NCBI GenBank assembly: GCA_001599915.1
Contig: BCIG01000007.1
Coordinates: 1-64,000 of the forward strand
Origin: Symbiotaphrina buchneri
Taxonomy: Eukaryota; Ascomycota; Symbiotaphrinales; Symbiotaphrinaceae
Reading direction: 5' to 3'
Length of the DNA stretch: 64,000 nucleotides
Part shown: positions 1 through 11,096 of the stretch, piece by piece
How the letters are laid out: every line of letters begins with the position of its first letter
How positions within the stretch are numbered: position 1 is the stretch's first letter
Translations under genes and position numbers: made by a program
Notes under the pieces: generated by a model
Told to the model about the DNA's origin: nothing
Databases searched by the model: none
The model's input: only the letters and a program-made list of their open reading frames with translations

Positions 1-248
1 CTATCGCCCGAAACGGATTTTTCGGCCCATCAGGTACCCCGGTACCGCCGCCCGACCGGCCACCGCCTTCGCGTCCGGCCCGCCCATTGGCTCCCCGCCG
101 GCGAGGCCGTCGATTCTGCCGCCAAACCCGGACCCCGTCATGCTCCTTCTAGTGCTTGCGTACGTTTCCACTCCAATGACGCCCCCCAAATAAGACCCCC
201 CATAACCCACGCACCTGAGTCCTGACTGACACTCCATCAACAAAATAG

Positions 249-1207
249 GTACTGCATCGGCCTCGCAACGGGCGAGCCCAAAAACTCCGCTTTCCAACTA
301 TACTCCGTCGCGCCCGCCCTCCTCACCTCTCCCATCCCGGCGTCGCTCAGCTACGAGCGCGCCGCTGTGCTGCCCCTCTCGCTGGCCACGGCTGCCGTCG
401 GACTGTATCAGCCGGATATGCTGGCGCTGCCGTATCCCAGCATCCCACCGCCCAGGCCAGCAGCGGACAAGACGCAACAACCCACTCTCCTTGTCTGGGG
501 CGCCGCCTCCAGCGTGGGCAGCTCAGCCGTACAACTCGCCGTCGCGAGCGGGCTGCGCGTCGTGGCGACGGCGAGCGAGCGAAATTTTTAGTATGTAAGG
601 GAGTTGGGCGCCGCGGTGGTGGTGGATTATAAGGCGCAGGATGTGGTGGAGAAGATCCTAGAGGCGCTGCAGGGGAGGAAGCTAGTCGGCGTGTACGATG
701 CGATTGCAGTCGAGGACTCCTTCCGCGCCGAAGCAGAGGTGCTGCAGAAGTTGGGCGGCGGGCGGATTGCAGCCGTGAGCCCGGCCCCTGAGGGAGTGGT
801 CTTGCCGGAGGGCGTGAGGGTCGTGTTCCGTGAGTTTCTTTTCCTCCTTTGCCCCTTCCTTCATGAACCTCTCAAAGAAACCCCCTCAAACCTCCGCATC
901 ACCAACCCCCCAGTCTGCCTTAACAGTCTCACTAACGCCCAATACCACCCCTCCAGTCATAGCAACGACGCTCGCGCAGCCCATCGCCAACTCGGCCAAC
1001 ATCCCCGCGCTCGCCAAGTTCTCCACGGCGCACCCTGACGTCGCCGCTGCAGTTTTCGGAACGTACGTGCCGGAGGCGCTGCAGAAGGGGGTGTTACAGC
1101 CGAAGCCCGAGCCCCTGGTGTTTCAAGGTGGATTGGAGAAGATCCAGGAGGCGGTGGAGGTGTTGCATAAGGGCGTTTCGGCGAGGAAGGTCGTTGTTGT
1201 GCTGTGA
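249..1207 (+). pseudogene. Zinc-type alcohol dehydrogenase / enoyl-reductase-like (MDR family), broken
   Basis: Medium-chain dehydrogenase/reductase, closest in style to fungal CipB/ToxD-like NADPH-dependent oxidoreductases. The exon from about 249 reads into the cofactor-binding Rossmann segment LLVWGAASSVGSSAVQLAVA and then VVATASERNF. There is a single in-frame TAG at 589-591 exactly where family members have an acidic residue (ERNF-stop-YVRELGA), and the same frame continues past it. A GT-AG intron (830-956) joins VRVVF to IATTLAQP, and the C-terminus ends in a typical VSARKVVVVL. The 5' exons (catalytic GroES-like domain) are not convincingly readable; an acceptor at 247-248 and a GTACGT donor at 160 suggest one more intron, but the upstream frame does not look like the family. 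Either a pseudogene or a one-base consensus error. Family assignment is good, substrate unknown. Confidence 0.6.
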
Positions 1208-1210
1208 TTA

Positions 1211-1658
1211 ATTGTGCTTTAACGAATCCCGGGTCATCTCATACGCACACAATGGGGTAGGCGCGTGGTGTTTTGTGTAGCATGATGATTTATATATAGG
1301 TTTAGCGAACTAACCTTCCATGCTTTCAAGCCCTACTTGCCATGCATGATGTGTCTTCCAAGACCACTCCTACCTGGCTTTGACTTGAGGGCCTTACATT
1401 ATCTCTATTGTTTCCCACCGTCTGAGTATCTCCAGTGGTTGTTGATCCCCGCTTTCTACCTCGGCTGTGGCGCCAGTGGGTCCAAACTCAAAAATTTTCT
1501 GGAAAATTTCTAGCGCCATATACGACCAAAGAAATCCCCGAAAACACCCTCCAGCTTTGCAACACCAAATCCACCCTGCGGTAGCCCTCCTCGCCGTCCA
1601 AAACCCCAGTGCTGGCATCAGAAAACTCCCTCCTCCGAAAACATACGTCCAGCGCAAA
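1211..1658. other. Intergenic
   Basis: Holds the 3' flank of the dehydrogenase remnant and the upstream region of the permease. No supported gene; the open frames here are short and composition-driven. Confidence 0.5.
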
Positions 1659-3545
1659 ATGGAAAAGCCTGCTTCCGTCAAAGACGACGTGCTGGCGGCC
1701 GACGCATCGACCAGCTCGGAGGAAGACCTCGACGTGGCAGTCGCGCGCAGCTACTGGGGGTTGTTCGCGACGCTGTCGACGAAGCTTGAGGCGCTGGGCG
1801 TCGAGGCGCGCGGCATCCAGCGTGTCCCCGAGGAAGGACGCTCGAGGCAGTCGTGGTGGGGCTTATCGTTGATCTGGTGAGTTGAGCTTTCGAATTCAAT
1901 CTCCCACGGCCCAATGGGCTTCCCCCTGGGCGCAAAATGGTGGGATGAAAGATTGCTGTAGGAGGATGGAAGGTGGAAAACGGCGGTGGAAGGAAGGGAA
2001 TCTTGCTGCATGAATTTTACTCTTTTGCTGACACTGGGGGCAAAGGGCATCGGGCGCGCTCGGGCTGGGCACATTCACAATCGGCTTCCTCGGCCCCGCA
2101 GGCTTCAACCTCACCCTTGGGCAAAGCCTGGCGATCATCTGGGCCATGGGCGCGCTAGGGTCGGGGTGCTGCGGGTTCATGTCTCTGTTCGGCAAGCGGC
2201 ACGGGCTGCGGACTTTGGTCAACGCGCGGTACACGTTCGGCTGGTGGGGGTGCATGGTGGTCGCGGTGCTGAACGTTCTAACCGAGGGCATCTTTGCGAT
2301 CTCGAATTCGATCCTGGGCGCGCAGACGCTGCATATAATGTCCCGTGGAAAGCTGCCGGTATGGGCGGGGAACGTGATCCTGGGAGTCGTCACTTGGGTG
2401 CTGGCGATGGGTGGGTATAGGTATATCCATTATTATGAGCGGTGGGCGTTCATCCCGCCCCTGGTGGTGTTCGTCTCGTTGTATGCCGTCGCCGGGCCGT
2501 ATGCGACGGATGAGCCGACGGGAGTGGTTTATGACAAGGAGACGCAGGCGGGGTTGGTCCTGTCGTTCATGGCGTTGGTCTTCGGGGCCTTTACGGGCTG
2601 GATGCCCATGGCAGCAGACTATGTAAGTGCCTCCCCAATTCCCAGCCCGACTGCTCCCAACTTTCTTGGAGCTATACCAACATTTCAACTTTTCAACTCT
2701 AGTACGTCTATTTCCCAACCAACACCGCCGACTGGAAGATCTTCCTACTCTCCTTCCTCGGCGTCTGGGTCCTGCCCTCCTTCGGGCTCAGCTGCGGCGC
2801 GACCGTCGCCACCGGGATGCTCACCAACACCGGCTACGCGGCGGCCTGGGCCGAATCCGGCGCCGTATCGGGCGTGATCGAATACGCCTTCCGACCGCTC
2901 GGGGACGTGCGGTATTTCTTCCTCTTCATCCTGGCGTGGACCATGGTGGCGGGCAACGTGTTCAACCTATACAGTATCAGTCTATCCATGCAGGTGCTGG
3001 GATCGTACGCCGTGCGCGTGCCCGGGGTCCTATATACGCTCGTGGCGATCGTGGTGATTGTGGTTATCGCGATTGTCGGCCAGGATAGCGTTAATGCCAT
3101 CTTGTCGAATCTCGTCGCCGTCATTGGATACTGGACCATCATCTTCTTTGTGCTCGTCTTCGAGGAGCATGTGCTCTTCCGCCGCCGTATTGGATATAAC
3201 CTTGTGGCATGGAATGATAAGTCCAGGCTGGGATGGAGCCTGGCGGCAAACCTGGCGTTCTGGATTGGTGCCGCGGGCGCGATTGTGGGGATGGCCCAGT
3301 CGTGGTATGTTGGGTAAGTCGCGTTCCTTTCTCTTGTCTCTTACAATGCGCGGAGTGGGGATGGCGGGTTTGCTTATTTGTGGCGTGACAGTCCGGTTGC
3401 GGCCATGATCGGTGAAGGCGCGGATTTAGGCATCGAGTTGGCGTTTGCTTTCAGCGGCATTACATACCCCGTCCTGCGCTGGTTGGAGTTGAGGTTTCTG
3501 GGCAATAGGGAGACTCGCGCCGCGGTGTCGTATGTTGCTGCGTGA
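1659..3545 (+). CDS. NCS1 permease (cytosine/purine, uracil, allantoin or thiamine type)
   Basis: Plasma-membrane proton symporter of the nucleobase-cation-symport-1 family. Exons 1659-1876, 2046-2622, 2703-3313 and 3392-3545 sum to 1560 nt (519 aa), the usual NCS1 length. The hydrophilic N-terminus carries the family signature ARGIQRVPEE just before TM1. Then come FTIGFLGPAGFNLTLGQ (TM1-2), NARYTFGWWG, and the C-terminal GPVAAMIGEGADLGIELAF with PVLRWLELRFLG. About 12 hydrophobic segments are visible. Donors are canonical (GTGAGT, GTAAGT, GTAAGT). The ATG at 1659 is the first that leads directly into the N-terminal signature. It lies 420 bp upstream of a same-strand class III aminotransferase, which suggests import of a nitrogenous substrate used by neighbouring enzymes. 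The exact substrate cannot be read from sequence. Confidence 0.9.
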
Positions 3546-3965
3546 CGGCCAGAAGGGCGCGTTGGAGCACGATGGAGATTATATGTAGTCGTTTGATTGC
3601 ATGGGAGGCGTCAGGGACGGTACAGGACATTTATCCATGTCGGATTGCACATAAAGATATACACACTACTCATTGATTTGAAATGTACTGCAGATGTGCT
3701 GCGTTTGAGTTGATTCGGGAATATCTTGGCCGTCATTCGCCGAAGCGGCCGAGCATTCGGTGATACGTACGACGTATCCGACCGTTATCGCCCCGCCAAA
3801 CCCGAAGAAACACAGAACATCAGATACTCACAACCCCTATGGAGCCGAGTCGGCAGAACTATAACACCCAGCAATCACCATCGACAATTCGCCTCCCCCC
3901 ATTTAATCAAAACGGAGGCGCCAATCAAAAAACAGCCCTGGTTCCCAACACAAACCACTCACGCA
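3546..3965. other. Intergenic / promoter of aminotransferase
   Basis: Short intergenic interval upstream of the aminotransferase ATG. The last ~80 bp are pyrimidine- and A-rich, as expected of a fungal leader. No gene seen. Confidence 0.4.
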
Positions 3966-5555
3966 ATGGGATCCAACACCTCCCCGCTCGACGCACTAGT
4001 CGAGACCAAGATCCAGGCCTTCATCGAGCGGCATCCCACCTCGAAAGCCCTGCATGAAAAGGCCACCGAGAGCCTGCCCGGCGGCAATACCCGCAGTCTG
4101 CTGTATAGTGCGCCGTTCCCGATCTGCATGAAGCGCGGCGAGGGATATAAGCTCTTTGACGAAGATGGGCATGAGTATGTGCTTCCCCCTCCAGCCCAGC
4201 CCATTCGAGTGAGGTCGACGTTGAGTTCCGGGGAACCCATATTGGTCCCTGGAACCAAGGTCCCAGGAGGGATTGGGCGCTGCTACCAGTGGTATAAAAA
4301 ATGGCCACGAAAGCTGACGCTCTTCAAACCGCAGATACACCGACCTGACCGGCGAGCTCACTGCGGGTCTGTACGGGCACTCCCACCCCGTCATCCTCTC
4401 GACCCTCTCGACCACGCTGCAGGAGACCGGGCTCAACCTGGGGGCCACCACGGCCCAAGAATCGCTGTACGCGTCGGCCTTCTGCGCGCGCTTCTCGCTC
4501 GACCGCATCCGCTTCGCCAACTCCGGCACCGAGGCGAACCTGCACGCGCTGGCGGCAGCGCGGCGCTTCACGGGCCGCCGCCGCGTGCTGGTGTTTCGCG
4601 GCGGGTACCATGGCGCGGTCTTGCAGTTTGCCAAGGGCGTGGCGGAGAATAATGTTGATCGGGAAGAGTGGGTGCTGGGGCGGTATAATGATGTAAGGGG
4701 GCTGAGGGAGGCTATGCAGAGGGAGGGAGGAGGGCTGGCGGCGGTGCTGGTCGAGGGAATGCAGGGTGCTGGAGGATATATTCCTGGCTCGAGGGAGTTT
4801 CTGCATGCCGCGCAGGAGGAGGCGAAGAAGGTACGTAAACGAGAAAGGTCGTCTTGTCAGGCAGGCCCATGTGCCGGGACGGAAGTTGTTGTTCCTTGCA
4901 TTGCTAAAGGGGGAATTCTCATCCATAACAGGCCGGTGCGCTCTTCATCCTCGACGAAGTCATGACATCGCGCCTCGCGCCCGGCGGGCTCGCCAGCGTC
5001 CTCTCGCTCACGCCCGACCTCGTCACCTTCGGAAAATACCTCGGCGGGGGGATCACATTCGGGGCCTTCGGCGGGCGCGCCGACATCATGGGCGTGTACG
5101 ACCCTCGCACACCGGGCGCGCTCGCGCACTCGGGCACCTTCAACAACAACACGCTGGGCATGCACGCCGGGCACGCCGGGCTGCGGGAGGTGTTCACCCC
5201 GGACGTCGTGGGGCCGTTTAATGCGCGCGGCGACGCCCTGCGGACGAGATTGCAGAAGCTGAGTCAGGAGACGTGTATGCGTGTTACGGGGCTGGGCAGC
5301 TTGATGTGTGTGCACTTTTTTGAGCGGGGAGGGGTGATTCCCGCGGCGGAGGAGATTACGTGCAATGAGCAGATTGTGGAGAGCGAGCTGTTGAAGACGC
5401 TGTTTTGGCTGGAGATGCTGGAGCAGGGGTTTTGGGTCCAGAAGAGAGGCTCCCTGGCCCTGATTCTGGATACGCCGGAGCAGGAGCTGGCGAGGTTCGC
5501 GGATAAGGTGGGGCAGTTTCTGGAGACGTATAGGGAATTGGTAAGGGCGGAATAG
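3966..5555 (+). CDS. Class III PLP-dependent aminotransferase / glutamate-1-semialdehyde aminomutase-like
   Basis: PLP enzyme moving amino groups, in the branch that contains glutamate-1-semialdehyde 2,1-aminomutase and many fungal aminotransferases. Exons 3966-4174, 4335-4830 and 4932-5555 sum to 1329 nt (442 aa). Visible: ESLPGGNTRS near residue 35, RFANSGTEANLHALAAAR (phosphate-binding region), FRGGYHG, LFILDEV with the ring-binding Asp near residue 243, and TFGKYLGGG with the Schiff-base Lys near residue 270. Donors are GTATGT and GTACGT. Fungi lack the plastid/bacterial tetrapyrrole C5 route, so haem synthesis is an unlikely role; omega- or beta-amino-acid catabolism is the better guess given the upstream NCS1 permease and the nearby D-amino-acid oxidase. 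That pathway link is inference. Confidence 0.9.
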
Positions 5556-5863
5556 AGTGAGGCTGGCCGCGCCCGTGTTTGGCTTCAATGCTTTCCCTGA
5601 CGATGTTTTGGGGAATAAAAGTGGCGACACAAGAGCCACACACAAGCCATTGGACAGTTGTTGTCGCCTCGGCGAGTTTTGCCTTGCAAAGTTGGTATCT
5701 GACAGCGACATAAGTGGCGAAGACTGGAAGATGCGGCGGTGACGAAATTTGACCGTTCCTCTCTGCCAGCGAGGTCTGTTCTACGATGGAGTCATCCCCA
5801 CGGCTTCTGTGATATCGATAGGAGAACACCGTGAAGCTCTTCGGTTTTGTTGACAAGCGCCAA
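5556..5863. other. Convergent intergenic
   Basis: Separates the 3' ends of the aminotransferase (+) and the regulator (-). No gene seen. Confidence 0.4.
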
Positions 5864-8436
5864 CTAACCACCCAAGCCCAGGCCTCCCCAGTCCAGTTCG
5901 GGCATACCGCAGACTTCCCAGTCGACCGGCAAATATCCAAATAGGTCCTCCACGTCCTGCGCGAACTGATTCGGCTCCCGAACAAGTGCATCCTCCCCAT
6001 CCCTTGTCTGCTCATGCTGGTTTCCCCGCCCGGCTTCTTGTGGCCTGCCCTGGGCCTCCGAAGACTGGCCTGACTCTCCTCTCCATAGCCTTCCCCACCG
6101 CTTAAAGCTCTCATACGCATCCCCTGCCGCCTCCGGAGCCGTCGCAGCCGCTTCCTTTCTCTTCTCTTCGGCGCCGCGTGCATGCAGTTGGGCCACGGCC
6201 CGCTCCAGCATCTCGATAATGCGTGCTTCGGAGTTCGCGGGTGCAGACCCCAAAGCCATGACCTTAACCAGTCGCAGCCCGCGCGCGAGCACGTCACGGT
6301 AGATATGGCTGTCAGCGGTCTCCTCACATGTGATGGTAAAGGGTTCGGCTTGGCGGTTGTTGTGCTGCGGGCTGGCCAACGTGACGCTACGGGCTAGAAG
6401 GACGAGCATGGCGGCGCGGATGGCCATGAACTCTGTCGCGTAGGAGGAGCGCGAGAGGCCGACCCGGGCATGCAGGGTTTCTATGAGAGAAATGACGGAT
6501 AGCGCAGAAGTGACGCAATCATCAATGAGCAGCTGGGTTTGAGGGTCCGCCGGGATGGTCGTGCTACTGCTGTTGAGGCTGTGCGGCTGTAGAAGAAAGG
6601 GACGACCTAGGAAGAGTCGGGCATTCCAGTAGTGGAGTAGTAGATGGATATCGAGGCGCAGAGTGGCCCTGTCAGTACCGGTTGTGGGTGGAGGAATTTG
6701 CGGGAGGCTGGACTGGACGGCCACAAGACCTTGATGGTGTTTGAGGAGATGTGTGAAGTGCATTGGATTCTGAGTTCGGCGTAGCGAGGATCTGTCTCAT
6801 TATCAGCAGAGATGAAGGAAATGCGAGGAAATGGCGTCTCCCAAGTATAGTTGGCAAAAGCATGTACCCCGTTATAATACACATACATTTCATCTGAGAT
6901 TTTCTCAAGTATAATGGTGATATCGATAAGAAGACACTGGTTATTGAAGTTTGAAGCTCGTGTCGAAGGTTCCAGTTGGTAGAGGGGTTGCGGACGTTCA
7001 ACGTCCACATCAATATATGATAATGCTTTCGGATGGCCATGGAAAATAATAAGGCGCCTAATAGGAGAGTCAGAAGACAGTTTATGTCCGTGTCATCAGA
7101 GGTACTAACTGATGCATTGTATACAGGGTCCACCAAATTCGATTTCTGACCTCTTTTGCGCGGTTTGACAGCACCTCATTGGATGATTTGCGGTGCATAC
7201 CATTTTGGATTGCGAGATTGAGTGCCAAAGTCATATAAGTAAATGATAATCCAGGCTGATCCACCGGGAAAAGATAGGTTCCGATCAGTAGACACGCTTG
7301 TACGCTGTCGCAGTTGGCCGCTTCCACAATATAGGGCAACATGTTGGCAGCTTGCTCATAGAATGTTCGTCCTAGTTCATCCTCGGTGAAATGGATCGGT
7401 GATGTTTCACTCTCTCTAGCCATTTGTTCAATAGAAGTATTGGAGCTTAGGTGTGCAAACTGGGTACCGATGGCGAGGATCATGAGAATGGAGCAGATGC
7501 TGGGGATGTCTTCTTTGTTCAACAGGTGCGGACTGTAGTAGCAGATATCAATCTTCTTCTCCAATGATTCCTCATCTGCGTAGCAGCCATTTGCCTGAGC
7601 ATATTGAAAGAAGGCTTGAATCAGGAAGGAGGCGATATCAGGAGGAGGAAGGCAAGCGATGGCAGATTGCAGGATCGCGACATAGCCTGCAGGTTTGGTC
7701 GAGCTGCGATGTTCGGAGACTGACGAAGGCTCTTCCGTTGTCTGTGGTCTCATCAGTAACGTCGTGTATCAGTTGTATATGGTGGCGTACTTCTGGCAGA
7801 TCCGTTTCCATGCTCTCAGCAATAGTTCTTCTGATCCTCTGCGAGAAGTTGAGTAACGAATTCTCGCCGGAATAGTCTTTACAAAAGTCAGTCGATAAAT
7901 CTCCTAGAAGAAGATCTGATCCACATACGGATTCTGTTCTCTGAAACCACTCGAACGCTAAATGCCCCCTCATCGAGCTTGGACTGCTGGTTACTTTCTG
8001 GTGGAATAATTGCCTGAGGTACCGTGACACCCGAAGGGGAGATGCAAGGGAGGTTCGCCGCCAGGGCCAAAATATCGTTGTCATTAATGGACGAGATACC
8101 CAAATAGCTCAACAATATCCTTTCCAGATACAAGGCCCTATCCAAAACAGATATTCGTCCGTTGTTGTCTTGTTCAACATGGCTGGAACGAATGACGTCG
8201 TTTGAGGGATGAGCCATTTCCAACGTACACGAGCGGTGCTCTTTGCGACATCTTTCGCAAGGGAAGCCGCCGTGGCATTTTTCTTTCTTCCGACGGCAAT
8301 TGTAGCAGCTAAGTCCAGTCAGCAGCATCCCGAGTAGCCATGGCCGACGATCACACGCACGCTCGTCTGCTCCGCTTGCGTTGGTCATCCGGCACATGAG
8401 GTCGAGGTCGTCTCTGTATTGGACTATAGTATGCAT
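5864..8436 (-). CDS. Zn2Cys6 transcription factor with fungal-specific TF domain
   Basis: Nuclear regulator. Exons (minus): 8436-8357, 8308-7929, 7876-7791, 7741-7110, 7057-6887, 6791-5864, total 2277 nt (758 aa). The binuclear cluster is CYNC-RRKKEKC-HGGFPC-ERC-RKEHRSC with classical spacing. The first intron (48 nt, in frame) is the least certain; removing it puts ERA directly before CYNCRRKK, as in homologues, whereas retaining it inserts 16 residues. The middle holds the fungal-specific TF domain: ACLLIGTYLF, RNRIWWTLYTMHQRL, then RLDIHLLLHYWNARLFLGR in the last exon. Introns are 48-95 nt with good donors (GTATGT, GTACGC, GTTAGT, GTATGT). Its position between the aminotransferase and the D-amino-acid oxidase makes it a candidate pathway-specific regulator of this block. 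Confidence 0.88.
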
Positions 8437-9061
8437 TCGGGGATATAGACCGCCGGTTCTGGGATGAAGGGCCCTGATGGGCGAAACGGTAGTCTCGTGG
8501 TGATGGACTATGAGCCATCCTCATTCCTCTGGGAGGTTAAGACTGATATTGTACGGGTTGCAAAATACACCGAACTTAGGAGATAGTCCTCGGTCCCCGC
8601 ATCCTCGAACACCAATACTCATCGATGGTAGAGTACGTTTCCAGCCTTTGAACGACCCACGTATTTTCGGTCGACGGACGAAGAACCGTCGGAGTGTTGC
8701 GAGGGGAAGATAACGCTAGAGGATAGCTCTGGCCCAAAATGGAATTCCGGGTACTGTAGCCGGACCGCGCAGGGTCGGTACAGATGCAGCCTAAAGAAAC
8801 TGTCTCCCAAAGCGAGTTAAAGTATAATCAATAATGTCCCAGCCCCTGGAAACGATAGTAGAGATAAGAGGGCGTTGCATCCAACCCGGTTGGTGTACTG
8901 AATTAGTCGACCCGTACCTATCTACATCATATGTAGGTACCTATTGTTTTTAGCGGATAAAGATGAACCAAGAACCTACTCGATTAAAGGCCGCAATCTT
9001 GTACAGTATGCAGTGTATCTATACCGTCTATACTACTTGACAGATATCTAAGATGAAACAT
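8437..9061. other. Intergenic
   Basis: Upstream region of the Zn2Cys6 gene and 3' flank of the D-amino-acid oxidase gene. No gene supported. Confidence 0.5.
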
Positions 9062-10443
9062 TCAGAGCTTTGCCGAAGGACCACTCTTGCCGTTGAGTTC
9101 TTCTATGGGCTGTTTGAACACAAACTCATCCACCAGCTCACGCACAGCTTTCCCAATGCCAAAACTGAAGACATACCCTCCGCCTCCAGTTCCTGCATGA
9201 TTGGGTGTCAGTGATAATCACCCAACAAAAGCAAGCATTGTGGCATCATCACTTACCATACGCGTGGACGAACTTCTGACCATCAACGGTTTCCTTCTCG
9301 ACCCTGACGCCTCCTGCACGTGCTGGACGGATTCCTACATTGTCGCGGATGATATCGAGCTTCTTGATGTCGGCGGGGAACACGTAAGGAAGATTCTCAT
9401 GAACGCGGCGAACGATCTGTGAATATCAGTTAGCTAGGCTCAATTTGAAGTTGGTTTTCCTTACATCAAGTCGAATATCATTGTCCACCGTAGTGTCACT
9501 GCAGAGAGTTAGAGTTCTGAGCCCCTAAACCACGAACATGAGGTAGTACTCACACGTTATCCACCTGTTTGATCCCGCCCAAGATGGCCGTCCCATCGCC
9601 TCGGGCAATTACGTACGTGTAGTCCTTCCCATGGCGCATGAAGATCTTATTGTAGTCCGTCCTTACAAGCAGAGTCTGCCCTCGCACTTGCTGGACATGT
9701 TCATCCTTCACGTCCTCCAGGAATTTTGACCCACATGCCGTTGCATTGATGATGATATTCCGAGGGCCCGATCGCAGTTCCTTTAGTGACTTGACTTCTT
9801 TTCGGACGAACCTCACTCCGGCAGCCTCAAGCTGACGACGCATCCACGGGAGAAACACTGGTGGTGTTATGACGACCGTGTCATAGCTCATTCCAAGCTT
9901 AGCACCTGTCGGGAGCTCGTCCTTAGGCAAGACTCGGAACTGCAATCGGGCGTCAGTGCTAGCAGCCCAGAACCAATTATAAGCCTGCCTTCGACTTACG
10001 TTGAGTACGAAGTCTTTATACCAGATCTTCTCCAGTGGAGTGTCATCCTGATAGTCTAGCATCCCGATTCTCTGTATATACTTGTCAGCAGAGCACACAC
10101 TATCATTTACTTTATAAAGGGTATGCCTACTCTGACGCTCGACTCAGGATTCGTGGCAGCCAGCTTCCAGAGGAATGCATAGGCATCCCGCTGCATCTCC
10201 TGCTCTCTCGGCGATGACCCATCCAGCGGCAGAAAGCAGGCTCCTGCCCAAGGGCTAGCCCAACCGAAGGACTCACTGTCGCCTGGAAGGTCGCGGGCGA
10301 CGATGGTAACTTCATGAGTTCTTGAGAGCTGGCTTGCGATAGCCATGCCAGTGACACTACATACAGCCAGTGTAAGACTCACGTAGGAGTTGCTGCGGAA
10401 ACAAAGAGGTGTACCCGGCACCTACGATCGTGACGTATCCCAT
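9062..10443 (-). CDS. D-amino-acid oxidase (FAD, peroxisomal)
   Basis: Oxidises D-amino acids to 2-oxo acids, ammonia and H2O2. Seven exons (minus): 10443-10415, 10356-10131, 10071-10000, 9939-9554, 9498-9465, 9416-9257, 9192-9062, total 1038 nt (345 aa), exactly the family length. The N-terminal FAD-binding GxGxxG is VGAGVTG at residues 7-13, split by the first intron. ESFGWASPWAGA, SYDTVVITPPVFLPWM, NATACGSKFL and DNVGIRPARAGGVRVE follow, with the latter carrying the substrate-carboxylate Arg region, then HAYGTGGGGYVFSFG. The protein ends in AKL, a PTS1 peroxisomal signal, so H2O2 would be released where catalase acts. It is divergently arranged with a Dal5-type permease across a 653-bp promoter rich in GATA motifs. 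D-amino-acid versus D-aspartate specificity is not resolved. Confidence 0.93.
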
Positions 10444-11096
10444 CTTGATATCGTCTCTTATCTCGAGCTCTAATGACCGCTTCTGTTTCTGCTGCAGCGA
10501 GAACCGTATGAAATGGCAGGGGGCAGTTCGATGCTTGATCTAGAGATTTCGAAGAGCTGTTGAAGAGATCCCGGAGCGGCTACGCACTCTTTGGGACATG
10601 GTATTCTTTAACCTTGAACAGATCATCTATCGCATGGAGTCGGTCGTTATCGGTGGCTGTGAGGGTTTCCCCTATTACGGTCCGCGAGCCGGCTCGCGTG
10701 CCGGTACATTTCCTTATCTGGCGATAACGGCACGCTAGCCGGCTGCGTTTCCTCTAGGCAGGATTTACGACTCACTTTTTGATGAAGTTCGACGCCGTAG
10801 CATCAGCCCGACTATGTGCCCTAATATGGATCGAGAATACCCCCGTCTCCGGTTCTGCGGAGACAGAGATAAGACATTGTCTCCTGATTGGAGAGTTATG
10901 ATATTCTAAACAGGAGCTACCCCATAGTCGAACATATCCCAGGCCAGAGACTACCACGGGCTCAATAATATAAGAGGGCGAAAGGAATCCCAGACCTGTC
11001 TATTGCTTTCATTACCATCATTCCTTGCCCACTGGTTACTCACCTGTCGATACATCATACTCTGTCCAAACGGATATCAGTCGTCGTCGTTTCGTC
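10444..11096. promoter_or_regulatory. Bidirectional promoter with GATA (AreA-type) motifs
   Basis: Shared upstream region of the D-amino-acid oxidase (-) and the Dal5-type permease (+). GATA-factor motifs (AGATAA or CGATAA, either strand) are visible at about 10458-10463, 10647-10652, 10714-10719, 10722-10727 and 10867-10873. In filamentous ascomycetes HGATAR is the site of the nitrogen activator AreA/NIT2. Co-regulation of the two genes under nitrogen limitation is inference from this density. Confidence 0.5.
10683..10698. promoter_or_regulatory. GC-rich palindrome CGCGAGCCGGCTCGCG in the divergent promoter
   Basis: A perfect 16-bp inverted repeat, 15 bp from a pair of GATA motifs. Zn2Cys6 dimers bind CGG/CCG half-sites, so this could be an operator for the neighbouring regulator. 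That role is inference; only the palindrome is seen. Confidence 0.35.

Noticed and set aside
4857-5711. 284-codon minus-strand open frame across the aminotransferase 3' half
   Set aside because: Antisense to well-conserved PLP-enzyme sequence; composition follows the codon bias of the real gene.
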